A DNA stretch of 64,000 nucleotides from Crocinitomicaceae bacterium (GCA_024643725.1 JAHEMJ010000013.1:201556-265555), one strand, 5' to 3'. Counted from the first letter of the stretch, positions 8,135 through 18,039 are shown. Notes: generated from the letters alone by a model not told the origin. Numbers and translations: made by a program.

Positions 8135-8176
8135 CATGCGCGGGGATGATAATTTTGTAAAGGAATGATATTTTTC

Positions 8177-8422
8177 CTTCGAAGAGAAAAATTCAAAATA
8201 GAATTTGGACCGACATAGAATTCGAAGTTTTTCAAGGAGCATTGTCACGCGCGAATGCTCAGCATAGCTGCAAGCTCATGCGCCAAGCATCGTGTGACAA
8301 AATCCGAAGAAAACCCTTAGCTTGATGTAAAGAATATCCTTTCAGAGTAAGGTCTGCAAAGGGAATCGAATTCGAAGTCTTGATCTTTTTGCGAACTTTT
8401 TGGATCAAGCCAAAAAGTGGAA
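8177..8422. repeat. 246-bp direct repeat, copy B
   Basis: Copy B starts exactly 500 bp after copy A and keeps the same register to its end. One substitution in the TGTCAC arm changes a pair to a G-U wobble, which keeps the stem. The remaining 8423-8509 is AT-rich, and I see no terminator or gene in it. Confidence 0.85.
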
Positions 8423-8509
8423 AAAAATGTTAAATAATTTCAAATGATGTTGCGTCTCAAGAATTTGGTCTTAATCAGCCTTTGATCATTTTAAATTAAA
8501 GAATTCTTC

Positions 8510-9763
8510 TTATAAACCGTTCGCTGCTTTGCGAAGGGTTAAATCCAAGAACAATTCATCCATTTTTTCTTTTTGTTTTTTGTCGCGGTTCGACAAGTCC
8601 AATTGTCCAAGACTTTTCAAGATTACCTCAGCATCAGCCGTGTTTCTCATCGCGAAATAACATTCCAATAAATCGAAGTAAATCGCCGTGGTAATGTCTT
8701 TATCGATGCGTGCTTTTTTATCGTACACATCAGATTCCGTCAGGATTACTTTGAATGCATCAATAGCAGCGGTCAGTTTTTGTTTTGCCAACGTTTCGTT
8801 TGTTGTCAGTGTTTTCAGTCCGATTGTCGCATTGTTGTATGCTTCCATCACATCCGCATGTGCATCGTTTTTTGATTTTACATAATCCAAAGAGGTAGCA
8901 CGTGTCGTGATTTCATATCCAATGCGATCGTTCACCAAATGATTGATAAACTTCAAGTTTTCTTTCAAAATCGCCTCTTCCGTGGATTTAATCAAAAAGC
9001 TAAAATCTGATGATGGAGCCGTTTTAGACTGTGAAGACTTGTACGTTTTGGTATTTGTCAATTCCACCGGCGCCACATAGAATATTTCTTGATTATTCAT
9101 TCCAGCAACGCGAACAGACATCGGCATTTTGTACGTAAATTCAATGTAGTAATACGTGACTTTATACGTTGTTCTTACGCCATCCTTTACCGAAACTTCA
9201 TCTTTCACTTCCGTTTTAATCTGCGGTTGTGAATGCTCAAATCCTTGAATATTCACCGTATATGAAAGCGCGTTTACTTGTGCTTTTGTAAATCCATCTA
9301 ATACCAAATACGTAGCCGCCAAAGAAGGATAATCGTAACTTGTTTTCAATGCAGGTTGTGACACAGTGCGACGGTAAGGTTGCGCAACGTAATCGTGAAC
9401 GGGTTTTGTATTCTCGTTCAACAATTGTTTTTCAATCACTTTCGTTGCTGTAGACTTCGCGTTATAGACTTCCATCTCTTTCGCGTATTTATCGTCCGCC
9501 GCTTTCACTTTCGCTGGATAATCAGCCATTTCACGTTGATAATCGGCTTCTGCACGCGCTTTTTCCGCTTCGTATTCAGCCATTAACTTCGCGTTTTCCG
9601 CTTCCGCTGATGACGTAATCGTCGAATAATAGTTGTCCACTTTCGGTTGAACCGGATTTGTTGGTAATTTCACGTAAGTGTAGGTAATGTCCTCTGATTT
9701 AACAGATTGAGCAAATGACATTCCAACAAGACAAGTTAAAATGAAGGATAATGATAATTTCAT
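8510..9763 (-). CDS. Secreted protein of unknown function with coiled-coil segment
   Basis: The 417-residue protein has a clear signal peptide ('MKLSLSFILTCLVGMSFAQ'). Residues of about 50-110 are rich in Ala, Glu and Lys ('AEAENAKLMAEYEAEKARAE'), typical of a coiled coil. A beta-rich middle follows ('YKVTYYYIEFTYKMPMSVRV'). The C-terminal third is helical and TPR-like ('AYNNATIGLKTL' to 'LLECYFAMRNTADAEVILKSLG'). There is no T9SS tail or lipobox, so it is probably periplasmic. I do not recognise the family. It stands alone, followed by the repeat block. Confidence 0.75.
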   Translation of the reverse strand: MKLSLSFILTCLVGMSFAQSVKSEDITYTYVKLPTNPVQPKVDNYYSTITSSAEAENAKLMAEYEAEKARAEADYQREMADYPAKVKAADDKYAKEMEVYNAKSTATKVIEKQLLNENTKPVHDYVAQPYRRTVSQPALKTSYDYPSLAATYLVLDGFTKAQVNALSYTVNIQGFEHSQPQIKTEVKDEVSVKDGVRTTYKVTYYYIEFTYKMPMSVRVAGMNNQEIFYVAPVELTNTKTYKSSQSKTAPSSDFSFLIKSTEEAILKENLKFINHLVNDRIGYEITTRATSLDYVKSKNDAHADVMEAYNNATIGLKTLTTNETLAKQKLTAAIDAFKVILTESDVYDKKARIDKDITTAIYFDLLECYFAMRNTADAEVILKSLGQLDLSNRDKKQKEKMDELFLDLTLRKAANGL

Positions 9764-9832
9764 AAATTGATTTTTGATATTAATTGTAGTTCAAACGTCC
9801 CAATTGTATAAAGGATGCCTGCTTTGGTTCAT

Positions 9833-11155
9833 TTAATTTCGTTTTCTTTTGGGCTTGCCATATTTATCCATCATGGCTTTCTTGTGATCGTAGCGCACGT
9901 TGACCTTTTTGTTCTTGGCCTTCTTTTCGTGAAAGGAAGCTCCCACGTTTTCTCGTTTCGGTAATTTAATCAGCTTTCCAGGCACGACTAATTTTGGCTT
10001 TTCGAATTCTAATAATTCATCCGTTAATGCAAGGTCCTCTGGGATAGCGGTAAACGGTAGTTGTTTACGCATCAACGCTTCGATCTGCTCCAATGCCGGT
10101 GCATCCTTATCGGAAACAAATGTAATCGCTTCACCATTTTTATCGGCGCGACCAGTTCGTCCAATGCGGTGAATGTAATTCTCCGGACTCTCTGGAAGAT
10201 CAAAGTTGAATACATGCGTAACATCCGTTACGTCGATTCCTCTCGCAATTAAATCCGTTGCAATTAAAATGCGGATTTCTCCTTGCTGAAATTGATTAAC
10301 GGTGTTAAAACGGAAGTTCTGTGCTTTATTGGAGTGGATTACCCCTACTTTATCGTCCCACATTGTGGACATTTCTTCAAAAAGTAAATCAGCTAAAGAA
10401 CGAGAAGAAACAAAGACAAGTACTTTCGCTTCTTCATCCATTTGATCCAACAGGTGACTCAACAAGCGGACTTTAGACGTGAAATTCTGTACGCGAAAAC
10501 CGTGTTGTTCAATTTGATCTAAGGATGATCCTGCGCGTGCAGCTTCTACACGAACGGGCACGGTGAAATGGTCATCTAAAAATTGTGCTACTTCCTCCGA
10601 CAAAGTCGCCGAAAAAACCATGTTTTGTCTTCTGGTCGGCAAAAATTCAAAAATGCGTAACAATTGTGGACGGAATCCCAAACTCAAGGTTTCATCGACC
10701 TCATCGATGACCACTTTTTTTGCATGTTTCAATTGCAAGGTGCCAATCGCTGCTAGATCGAGGATTCGTCCTGGTGTTCCAACTAGAATATCTAAACCCT
10801 GAAGCACCATTGCTGCTTGCGTGTTCATGTTTGTCCCACCATAAACACCACCAACGGCAACATTCATGTATGTCGTTAATTTTTCTACCTCACTCACCAC
10901 CTGCGTCACCAATTCACGTGTTGGAACAATGATCAAAATTTGCGGATGCGGCTCTTTTGAAAACTTCCACATGCACAGACATGGCAGCAAATACGCCAAG
11001 GTTTTTCCCGTTCCTGTTTGCGCGATGCCGATGGTATCCTTTCCGGACATCATTACATTGAAACTTGCTGCTTGAATGGTTGTGGGCGTGTTGTACCCTA
11101 AATCATCCAAGGCATTCCAAATGGGCTTTTTTAAATTTAAATCGCGAAAGGTCAT
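9833..11155 (-). CDS. DEAD-box-type RNA helicase with DEVD motif II
   Basis: The 440-residue protein carries the helicase set in order: Q motif ('FRDLNLKKPIWNALDDLGYNTPTTIQ'), motif I 'AQTGTGKT', 'PTRELV', 'TPGR', motif II 'DEVD', motif III 'SAT', motif V 'ATDLIARGID' and motif VI 'HRIGRTGR'. The basic tail ('KKAKNKKVNVRYDHKKAMMDKYGKPKRKRN') suits RNA binding. It probably remodels RNA or ribosome intermediates using ATP. Motif II is DEVD rather than DEAD, which is a conservative change. A -7 box TAGCTTTG lies just upstream. The second helicase at 44961-46178 has the standard motif. Confidence 0.93.
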   Translation of the reverse strand: MTFRDLNLKKPIWNALDDLGYNTPTTIQAASFNVMMSGKDTIGIAQTGTGKTLAYLLPCLCMWKFSKEPHPQILIIVPTRELVTQVVSEVEKLTTYMNVAVGGVYGGTNMNTQAAMVLQGLDILVGTPGRILDLAAIGTLQLKHAKKVVIDEVDETLSLGFRPQLLRIFEFLPTRRQNMVFSATLSEEVAQFLDDHFTVPVRVEAARAGSSLDQIEQHGFRVQNFTSKVRLLSHLLDQMDEEAKVLVFVSSRSLADLLFEEMSTMWDDKVGVIHSNKAQNFRFNTVNQFQQGEIRILIATDLIARGIDVTDVTHVFNFDLPESPENYIHRIGRTGRADKNGEAITFVSDKDAPALEQIEALMRKQLPFTAIPEDLALTDELLEFEKPKLVVPGKLIKLPKRENVGASFHEKKAKNKKVNVRYDHKKAMMDKYGKPKRKRN

Positions 11156-11171
11156 GGAATTTAATTTTCCG

Positions 11172-11179
11172 CAAAGCTA
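11172..11179 (-). promoter_or_regulatory. -7 promoter box TAGCTTTG of the DEAD-box gene
   Basis: TAGCTTTG on the minus strand fits the Bacteroidota TAnnTTTG consensus and lies 17 bp before the start codon at 11155. No -33 box was confirmed. Apart from this, 11180-11326 shows nothing supported. Confidence 0.45.
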
Positions 11180-11326
11180 CGGAAAGAAATGAAGCGAATC
11201 GTGTTTGGTTGGATTTCAAGCTTTCTATTTTTACCGGTCCTCGACTTGTATATGCTGTTTATTTCAATGGAAGGATCTTTTATTGTTTTCTGGTAAAAGG
11301 GACAATATGCCTAAACGGCATCACTT

Positions 11327-13030
11327 TTATTTCTGCAGATTCAATTTTTCCTCCAAGTCACCCATGAGCGAATGAACATGAACAACATACATTCCCGGAT
11401 CCAATTTAGACACATCAATCTGTTGTCCACCAATGAATGTTTGCTGCAGCATTTTCTGTCCTGTAATGGAATAAATGGACACTTCTCCGTCCTCCACTCC
11501 TTTTATCGATAGTTGTCCATGAGATGGATTCGGATACAAGGTAATCAGTCCTTTCTCAATCGATGTAAATCCAGCATATCCATTGATATTTACCGTCGTA
11601 TTGGTGACAATCGCCGGATTAAAATCGAAGTAAATATAAGCGGTGTTTTGAATTTCAGTATTCAAGGAAAGATTTGGATTTTCCTTCATGGAATACATGA
11701 AATATCCTTGACTTCCTTCTAGGCTATCTTGGGAGGACATCAATTGAATGCCGCTAAATCGAAAGACAACCTCTCTTGTACTTGGATTCAAGGTATAACT
11801 AACGGGATGTTTGGAGCCGATAAAACGAAAAGTGGTCAAATCAAGATTAGGTGAAATCGTATCGCGAACAACGACATTCAACGCTGGATAATTTCCATCA
11901 TTTTGGAAGCGCACCATATATTCAATGGTTTCTTGTACATCCGGCTGAATGTATGTTGGTAAATTACTTTGCTTGTCATTCGGGTCATAGGAATTCAATA
12001 CGGTGGCTACGAAAGCGGATGTATTAAATTGAAGGTCTTGCTCTCCCTGTGCAGATACGCTAACCGAAAAGTTGAACAAGGTGCCCGCTGGTGTATTACC
12101 CGCAAAGGTACACGGAAAGTAATACGATTGACAAGCCGACAAATACGCTTCTAAAATGCTGACGGTGTCATTCGCAAAAGTAGCGTTCGGAAGTCCACTC
12201 AGGTCTGGTGTCACCCCAGCTGGAATAGCGATTTGAATAATGCTATTTGCGTAATTCCCACACGAAACATTGCACACTTCGACACTGACATTTCCATGTT
12301 GCAAGGGTGCTAAAAACTGAAAAGCCGCCGCGGATGAAATTTCCAAATCGGGAATCAAACCATTTCCAGCACACTCCAAAGTCATGTTCATGGGTACACC
12401 CAAAGCAAGTCCGCTAGCGTCAAAAGAATTAATCGCAAAATTAGAGGAGGTTTGCGTATATCCGTGGTTCTGCAACCAAGCTGCACTAATGCCAACAGTA
12501 TATGGTGTTGCATTGACATCCAATTCTGTGTAATAGGCATTCCCAAAGGAATTTTGTGGATAAATCGTTGTGGTAACTCCCGCATTGTTTGTCACATCGT
12601 AAGGAACGTTTTGCAAGAAAGTTGCTGAAGGATTCAACATGGAAATTACTTGAAAGAATCCACAATGACTTGTATTGGTAATAACCCATTCAATGGTAGA
12701 AGTTCCTGCTACTTGTCCAGACGTACCACTTGTCACCGTCACTAACGCATTGTAAATCCCCGCTTGACTGTAATCATGTTCGAAAATGTAACAGTTTTGA
12801 CTATTCGGGGCAGAAAATACCACCATTGTATCCGCATGTCCATCGGTCCAGTCCACAATGATTTGCGCACCTGATTCTGGCAATGCACCAGTTGTGGTAC
12901 AAACCGACATGTTGGAATGACAGCCAATTCCTGGAATGGAATTATACATTAAATTGATGGAATTGACCTGTCCGAAGAGATTCGTTAGAAAAATGCTAAA
13001 TAAGGAGCAAAGTGTGAAGATTTTTTTCAT
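11327..13030 (-). CDS. Secreted T9SS type A protein with DPNDK-type repeat domain
   Basis: The 567-residue protein has a signal peptide ('MKKIFTLCSLFSIFLTNLFGQ') and a C-terminal type A sorting domain starting 'LITLYPNPSHGQLSIKG' and ending 'DLEEKLNLQK'. Before the tail lies a domain found in many Bacteroidota surface proteins: 'NSYDPNDKQ', 'VQETIEYMVRFQNDGNYPALNVVVRD' and 'AYIYFDFNPAIVTN' (DUF11/DUF7619-like). The N-terminal 200 residues are beta-rich and Cys-containing. It is probably a surface or extracellular adhesin-like structural protein; the ligand is unknown. It is a single gene on its own. Confidence 0.9.
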   Translation of the reverse strand: MKKIFTLCSLFSIFLTNLFGQVNSINLMYNSIPGIGCHSNMSVCTTTGALPESGAQIIVDWTDGHADTMVVFSAPNSQNCYIFEHDYSQAGIYNALVTVTSGTSGQVAGTSTIEWVITNTSHCGFFQVISMLNPSATFLQNVPYDVTNNAGVTTTIYPQNSFGNAYYTELDVNATPYTVGISAAWLQNHGYTQTSSNFAINSFDASGLALGVPMNMTLECAGNGLIPDLEISSAAAFQFLAPLQHGNVSVEVCNVSCGNYANSIIQIAIPAGVTPDLSGLPNATFANDTVSILEAYLSACQSYYFPCTFAGNTPAGTLFNFSVSVSAQGEQDLQFNTSAFVATVLNSYDPNDKQSNLPTYIQPDVQETIEYMVRFQNDGNYPALNVVVRDTISPNLDLTTFRFIGSKHPVSYTLNPSTREVVFRFSGIQLMSSQDSLEGSQGYFMYSMKENPNLSLNTEIQNTAYIYFDFNPAIVTNTTVNINGYAGFTSIEKGLITLYPNPSHGQLSIKGVEDGEVSIYSITGQKMLQQTFIGGQQIDVSKLDPGMYVVHVHSLMGDLEEKLNLQK

Positions 13031-13174
13031 GAAAAGAATTTAGTTCGCAAGTCAGACGAGTGACGTAATGTTAAGTTGCATGAGTGATGAAAAATTGAAA
13101 AAAGCCAACAAATCAACGCATTAGGCACTTTCTAAGATTCACCGAATATACTTATCTTTATAAAAATTAAACGC

Positions 13175-15688
13175 ATGAGAATAAAGACATTACTTTTTGT
13201 CCTGTTGACATCTGTTACCACATTTGCACAATGGACTCCCCTAACGGATGTGAATACAGAAGTAGCGACTTCGAATTCCGATGACATGAAAGTCTTGGGA
13301 ACGGTCAACGGTAAAACAGTTTCTGTTTTCTGGAAAGTAGTCAACGCACCCGTGAATTACGAACTCCGCATGCAGGTCTTGAACAATCAAGGTGTAAAAC
13401 AATTGGGGCCGGATGGGATGCTTGTGAGCAACACCTTGCCCATGAGTACGTCCACAGCCATTATGAAAATTGCTACGGACAACAATGAAAACGTCTATAT
13501 TGGAGTCACGGGAACGAATGGAGGAATCGGCTTTGCATTTAAATTGGACATCAATGGAAATCACTTATGGAATCCAAATGGCATCAATTTAGGTTCTGGT
13601 TACGTTGTAACCATTTTACCTTTATCCACTGGAGAAGCAATTGTGGCATGGAATGCGAGCAATCAAACCATGATGCAAAAATACAGTGCGAATGGAACAC
13701 CCGTGTGGTCAACAGCACAACAAGTCAGCAACGGCGCGACAAATGGAAAATCTCCTGGTGACCTGTTTGAGCTTTCTAACAATGAATTTCTACTGGTTTT
13801 TCATGTCTTGAGTTTTGGCATTAACTCCACACTTTGGGCTCAGAAATACAGTGGATTAGGCGTTCCACAATGGCCGAATCCAATTCAATTATCGAATAAA
13901 GGAACCGCTTACAACACCATGTACAGTTCCGCCCAAGACGGAAACATCGTTTATTATGGCTACAAAGGTGCGACTGGGACGCATTTCGACTCCTATTTAC
14001 AACGCATCAATCCAGATGGAACGTTGCCTTGGGGAATCAACGGAAAGGATTTCGATATCACCACGACTCGAAATGAAATGGACACAAAAATTGCCTTTGC
14101 CACAGGATCACCATATGTATGGTCCATTTGTAATTACACAAATTCCGCGCAAAGTGATTACGGTGTGTACATCCAGAAGTTTGACAAATTAACGGGTGAT
14201 CGACAGTTTACGGATACCGCAAAAATGATCTACGCGATTGGAACTTGGAAAATCAACGCTGGTGATTTACAATTAATCAATGGACTACCCGTCTTTTTGG
14301 TAAAGAGTGGCTATGACAATGGGGCAACGCCAACCACTTTACACGCGTGTATGTTAAATGCAAATGGTTCGTTTGCTTGGGCATATGAAACCAAACCAAT
14401 GGCAACTTATTTAGCTAGCAAAAAACGCGTCTTTTTCTCGAAATCAACGAATGGAAAAGTTGTTGCCTCGTTTATCGAAACAAAGGCCACAGGTGGATCA
14501 AAAATCTATGCACACAGTGTTCCCGTGAATAACAATACTGGAACAGCGATTGTGACAGCGTGTAATTCCTACACATGGATAGACAACGTGACCTATACCG
14601 CAAATAATAATACCGCAACCTACCTCTTGACCAATATCAACGGTGGAGATTCTTTGGTCACCTTAAACCTAACCATTACTCCTGCCATTTTGGACACCTT
14701 GTCCGTGAGCGCATGCGGATCGTATTCATGGAATGGAACTACGTATTCCAATTCGGGAATTTACGCTGGACAAACATCAAACTGTGTGACGCATTATTTG
14801 AACCTCACGATTACACCAAGTACCATTCACAATTTAAGTATCGTAGAATGTGGTTCCTACACATGGAATGGAACAACATATAACACCAGTGGCGTGTATA
14901 CAGGTCCAACGAACAACTGTGTAACGGAAATACTCGATCTCACAATTACACCGAGTTCGAGTGACACAACAAGTGCTACTTCTTGCGATTCCTATAACTG
15001 GAATGGGAATACCTATACGACTTCAGGAATTTATCCCGGTCCAACGACCAATTGCGTGACATCCTATTTGGATTTAACCATTACCCAAAGTTCTGCGGAT
15101 ACACTCAGTGTAAGTTCTTGTTCTGATTACGTTTGGAACGGAAACACCTATGCCACATCAGGTGTTTACCAAGGGACCACAAACAATTGTATAACCGAAT
15201 ACTTGAATTTGACCATTGTCACGGTGGATGTAAGCACTTCCGTTTCCGGAATGACTTTATCCGCAAATAACACCACCATGGGAACGACTTATCAATGGGT
15301 GGATTGCGACGCGAACAACACGCCGATACCTGGAGCAACGAATCAGTTTTTCACAGCTACCGATCCAGGGAATTATGCAGTGGTTATCACACAAGGCAAC
15401 TGCACGCAAACAAGTGCTTGTACGAATGTCACGGATGCATCCGTATTTGAAAATGACTTATCAAGCGTGCGTATTTATCCAAATCCAACGAATGATCTAT
15501 TGTACATGGAAACAGCCATTAATCATCCAACAAATTACCAAGTTAAAGATGGAAATGGACGCGTTGTCCTTCACGGAACGATGTTCGAAGCAACGGGAAG
15601 CATTTCATTGAAAAACATATCAAACGGCATCTACTTTTTACAAATCGAGGATGTCACACTTCCGACACGCATCGTTAAACACGATTAA
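13175..15688 (+). CDS. Large secreted T9SS type A protein with 45-residue repeats
   Basis: The 837-residue protein has a signal peptide ('MRIKTLLFVLLTSVTTFAQ'). A region of about 430 residues resembles beta-propeller or delta-60 repeat proteins ('NVYIGVTGTNGGIGFAFKLDINGNHLW'). Four exact-length 45-residue repeats and one divergent first unit follow, each with Cys, 'YxWNGxTYxxSGxYxGxTxNC' and 'LxLTIT'. An Ig-like segment and a type A sorting tail ('VRIYPNPTNDLLYMET' to 'RIVKHD') complete it. The repeats form a typical stalk of a surface-exposed protein. A terminator follows the stop. The ligand is unknown. Confidence 0.9.
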   Translation: MRIKTLLFVLLTSVTTFAQWTPLTDVNTEVATSNSDDMKVLGTVNGKTVSVFWKVVNAPVNYELRMQVLNNQGVKQLGPDGMLVSNTLPMSTSTAIMKIATDNNENVYIGVTGTNGGIGFAFKLDINGNHLWNPNGINLGSGYVVTILPLSTGEAIVAWNASNQTMMQKYSANGTPVWSTAQQVSNGATNGKSPGDLFELSNNEFLLVFHVLSFGINSTLWAQKYSGLGVPQWPNPIQLSNKGTAYNTMYSSAQDGNIVYYGYKGATGTHFDSYLQRINPDGTLPWGINGKDFDITTTRNEMDTKIAFATGSPYVWSICNYTNSAQSDYGVYIQKFDKLTGDRQFTDTAKMIYAIGTWKINAGDLQLINGLPVFLVKSGYDNGATPTTLHACMLNANGSFAWAYETKPMATYLASKKRVFFSKSTNGKVVASFIETKATGGSKIYAHSVPVNNNTGTAIVTACNSYTWIDNVTYTANNNTATYLLTNINGGDSLVTLNLTITPAILDTLSVSACGSYSWNGTTYSNSGIYAGQTSNCVTHYLNLTITPSTIHNLSIVECGSYTWNGTTYNTSGVYTGPTNNCVTEILDLTITPSSSDTTSATSCDSYNWNGNTYTTSGIYPGPTTNCVTSYLDLTITQSSADTLSVSSCSDYVWNGNTYATSGVYQGTTNNCITEYLNLTIVTVDVSTSVSGMTLSANNTTMGTTYQWVDCDANNTPIPGATNQFFTATDPGNYAVVITQGNCTQTSACTNVTDASVFENDLSSVRIYPNPTNDLLYMETAINHPTNYQVKDGNGRVVLHGTMFEATGSISLKNISNGIYFLQIEDVTLPTRIVKHD
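14714..15253 (+). repeat. Four in-frame 135-bp repeats
   Basis: Units begin at 14714, 14849, 14984 and 15119, each exactly 135 bp (45 codons). A longer, divergent first unit of 153 bp starts at 14561. Each encodes a Cys-x-x-Tyr...Trp-Asn-Gly module. The DNA has diverged more than the protein pattern, so the array is old rather than a fresh duplication. Confidence 0.85.
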
Positions 15689-15700
15689 AGCCTGAAAATG

Positions 15701-15732
15701 AAAAAGCCCTGACGATATTGCCAGGGCTTTTT
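15701..15732. terminator. Bidirectional terminator between convergent genes
   Basis: Arms AAAAAGCCCTG (15701-15711) and CAGGGCTTTTT (15722-15732) pair perfectly around a 10-base loop, with A/T runs on both sides. It serves the T9SS gene on the plus strand and the helicase on the minus strand, whose stop lies directly beside it. Confidence 0.9.
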
Positions 15733-18039
15733 TTATTGGGAAACTTGTGTATACGCTTGATAAAGTTTGAGTTCATCCCATGTTGCCTTGTTTCCAAGTT
15801 TTTCTTTCAAAGGCGTCAAAGATGTTCCTTCAAAACCATCAAACATCGTAGCCAATTGATGGATGCGTTTTTCATTCATCACATCGCTCAACTCAATTTT
15901 TTCAGCCCGGATGAGGAAGGCAAAGTGACTCGCGATCGTTTGTGGGGACAATTGACGAATGCGCGCAATTTCTGCTGCATCTTTCCCACTTTCCAACAAT
16001 TCCAAGGTTTGCTCGTACGTTGATTTTTTCTCCTTCTTGGACACCGCCAATTTCTTACTTGTTTTCGTAAAGATGACGTCCATCTCTTCTTCCGGATCAT
16101 CCAACAACGAAGGAAGCTCCTTCATTTCTTGTTTAATGAGGGCCATCTTAGCTAAGCGGTAATTGGCGATTTCTGGGAGTGTTAAAAAGGATTTCGTCAC
16201 CTCTTTTCCCGCGGCCAAGGTTTCCACCATGATGCGTACCTTTTTAATGCGTAAAATGGTTTCATGCAACAACTCATCCAATTCTTCTAACTCCTCAGCG
16301 TACTGTTTGGTTTTGCGAACACGACTTAATTCGGCTATTTTTCGCAAGTTCGAGGTAAGTACATCGTCCAACAATTTAAAGAAATATTGATACGCTGCTT
16401 GCACGCGTTCGTTGATGAATTGAATTTCAAACTTTCCCGCTTGAAATTGCACCTCTAATTGACGACAAAACTTACGAGCAGGGTCCATCGTCGACTGAAT
16501 GATCTGATTTTGCAAGGTCACCCAACTCTTGTTTTTTGCTTTTTCACTTTTGACGCCTACGATTTGATAACTTGCCTCATGACTCCCCCACTTCGAACCA
16601 AGTTCATACCAATCAAATGCTTGTTTTAAGGATTGAAGAAGGTAATTCTTCGTGCTTTCCGCCAAATAGCTCGGCAGCAATTCTTCCGATGCTTTATGTT
16701 GACTAAATGCCACCACTTGCTGGTCATTCGATAATCCATTCATGCGCATTGGTTTCAACAGAACCAATCCTTGTAAGGTACGCAAGCGTGAAAGGGCGAC
16801 ATAGGCTTGTCCTGGAGCAAAGACATCCGACACATCTAACACCGCCTTATCGAATGTTAAACCTTGACTTTTGTGAACGGTAATTGCCCAAGCGAGTTTC
16901 AATGGATAATGGACAAATGTCCCGAGAATTTCTTCTTTTACCTCACCTGTCGCATCGTTTAAGGCGTATCGAATGTTGTTCCATTCAAATTTTTCGACGG
17001 TAATCGTTTTCTTTTCCTCCGGAAAATGGACCGTGATTTCATGTTCACTGAGGGATTCGATCTTTCCCATTTTCCCATTAAAGTAGTTTTTATCGAAGGA
17101 TAAATCGTTCTTCACAAACATGACTTGCGCGCCAATCTTTAACTCCAAAGTTTCTTCTAATGGAAAAAGGTGTTTTGGATAGTCCCCCGTGATTTCAGCA
17201 TCGAAACTCACTTTTTTTCCCGGCAATGCTTGTAATGCTTTGGCGTTCATTTCGTCCGCCTTGGAATTATGGGTGGTTAAGGTGATGTAACCTTCTTCTT
17301 TCGAAGCATCAAAATCCGGATTAACAAAATGATTCAGCACTTCCACATCCGCTGCGGAAATCTGGTTGTTTCGCAGGTTATTTAAAACTTGAATAAAATC
17401 CTGATCCTGTTGACGATAAATCGTTGAAAGTTCAATGTATAATGGCTGAATTTCTTGCAAGACTTTCGCATGAAAAAAGAAAACACCGTCGTAATAGGAA
17501 CGAAGCACCTGCCATTCTTCCTGTTTTACCACCGGAGGAAGCTGCAGCAAATCACCGATAAACAACACTTGCACACCACCGAATGGTTCATGAGTCCGAC
17601 GAACATTTCTCAAGGTCCAGTCCATGGAATCTAGTAAATCAGCGCGCAACATACTCACTTCATCGATGATCAATAGTTCAATGTTTCGAATGATTTTTTG
17701 ACGCGTTTTATTCATCGAAAAATGGCGCATCAAGGTATCCTTCGTTTCAAACTTGACTGTATCGGTAAAAGAAGCCTTCACACCAAACGCCGGAATGAAT
17801 CCCGCGAAAGGCAATTGAAAAAAGGAATGAATGGTCACCCCTCCAGCATTCAAGGCCGCGATTCCCGTTGGTGCGACAATCACCGCATTTTTATGCGTAG
17901 ACTCCATAATTTTCCGCAGCAAGGTTGTTTTACCCGTCCCCGCTTTTCCCGTCAAAAAAATCGTTTGATTGGTTTGATTAATAAACTGTTCCGTAAATTC
18001 GGCTGGAGAGCGCTGAGATTGATTCAATTTGGAGGTCAT
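15733..18039 (-). CDS. PIF1/RecD-like superfamily 1 helicase with C-terminal HTH domain
   Basis: I start the gene at the ATG at 18039 ('MTSKLNQSQRSPAEFTEQF'), giving 768 residues. The open frame continues 22 codons upstream, but that part is AT-rich and overlaps the next element. Walker A 'GKAGTGKTT' lies at about residues 31-39, 'PTGIAALNAGG' near 58-68, Walker B 'IIDEVSML' near 124-131, and 'VHKSQGLTFDKAVLDV' is the late SF1 motif. The C-terminal 80 residues contain a helicase-associated HTH ('QTLELLESGKDAAEIARIRQ'). It is an ATP-driven DNA helicase for repair or replication restart. The same architecture is common in Bacteroidota chromosomes. Confidence 0.9.
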   Translation of the reverse strand: MTSKLNQSQRSPAEFTEQFINQTNQTIFLTGKAGTGKTTLLRKIMESTHKNAVIVAPTGIAALNAGGVTIHSFFQLPFAGFIPAFGVKASFTDTVKFETKDTLMRHFSMNKTRQKIIRNIELLIIDEVSMLRADLLDSMDWTLRNVRRTHEPFGGVQVLFIGDLLQLPPVVKQEEWQVLRSYYDGVFFFHAKVLQEIQPLYIELSTIYRQQDQDFIQVLNNLRNNQISAADVEVLNHFVNPDFDASKEEGYITLTTHNSKADEMNAKALQALPGKKVSFDAEITGDYPKHLFPLEETLELKIGAQVMFVKNDLSFDKNYFNGKMGKIESLSEHEITVHFPEEKKTITVEKFEWNNIRYALNDATGEVKEEILGTFVHYPLKLAWAITVHKSQGLTFDKAVLDVSDVFAPGQAYVALSRLRTLQGLVLLKPMRMNGLSNDQQVVAFSQHKASEELLPSYLAESTKNYLLQSLKQAFDWYELGSKWGSHEASYQIVGVKSEKAKNKSWVTLQNQIIQSTMDPARKFCRQLEVQFQAGKFEIQFINERVQAAYQYFFKLLDDVLTSNLRKIAELSRVRKTKQYAEELEELDELLHETILRIKKVRIMVETLAAGKEVTKSFLTLPEIANYRLAKMALIKQEMKELPSLLDDPEEEMDVIFTKTSKKLAVSKKEKKSTYEQTLELLESGKDAAEIARIRQLSPQTIASHFAFLIRAEKIELSDVMNEKRIHQLATMFDGFEGTSLTPLKEKLGNKATWDELKLYQAYTQVSQ

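Noticed and set aside
11308-11322. Small hairpin ATGCC-TAAAC-GGCAT after the T9SS gene
   Set aside because: Only 5 bp of stem and no T-run on the minus strand, so it is not supported as a terminator.
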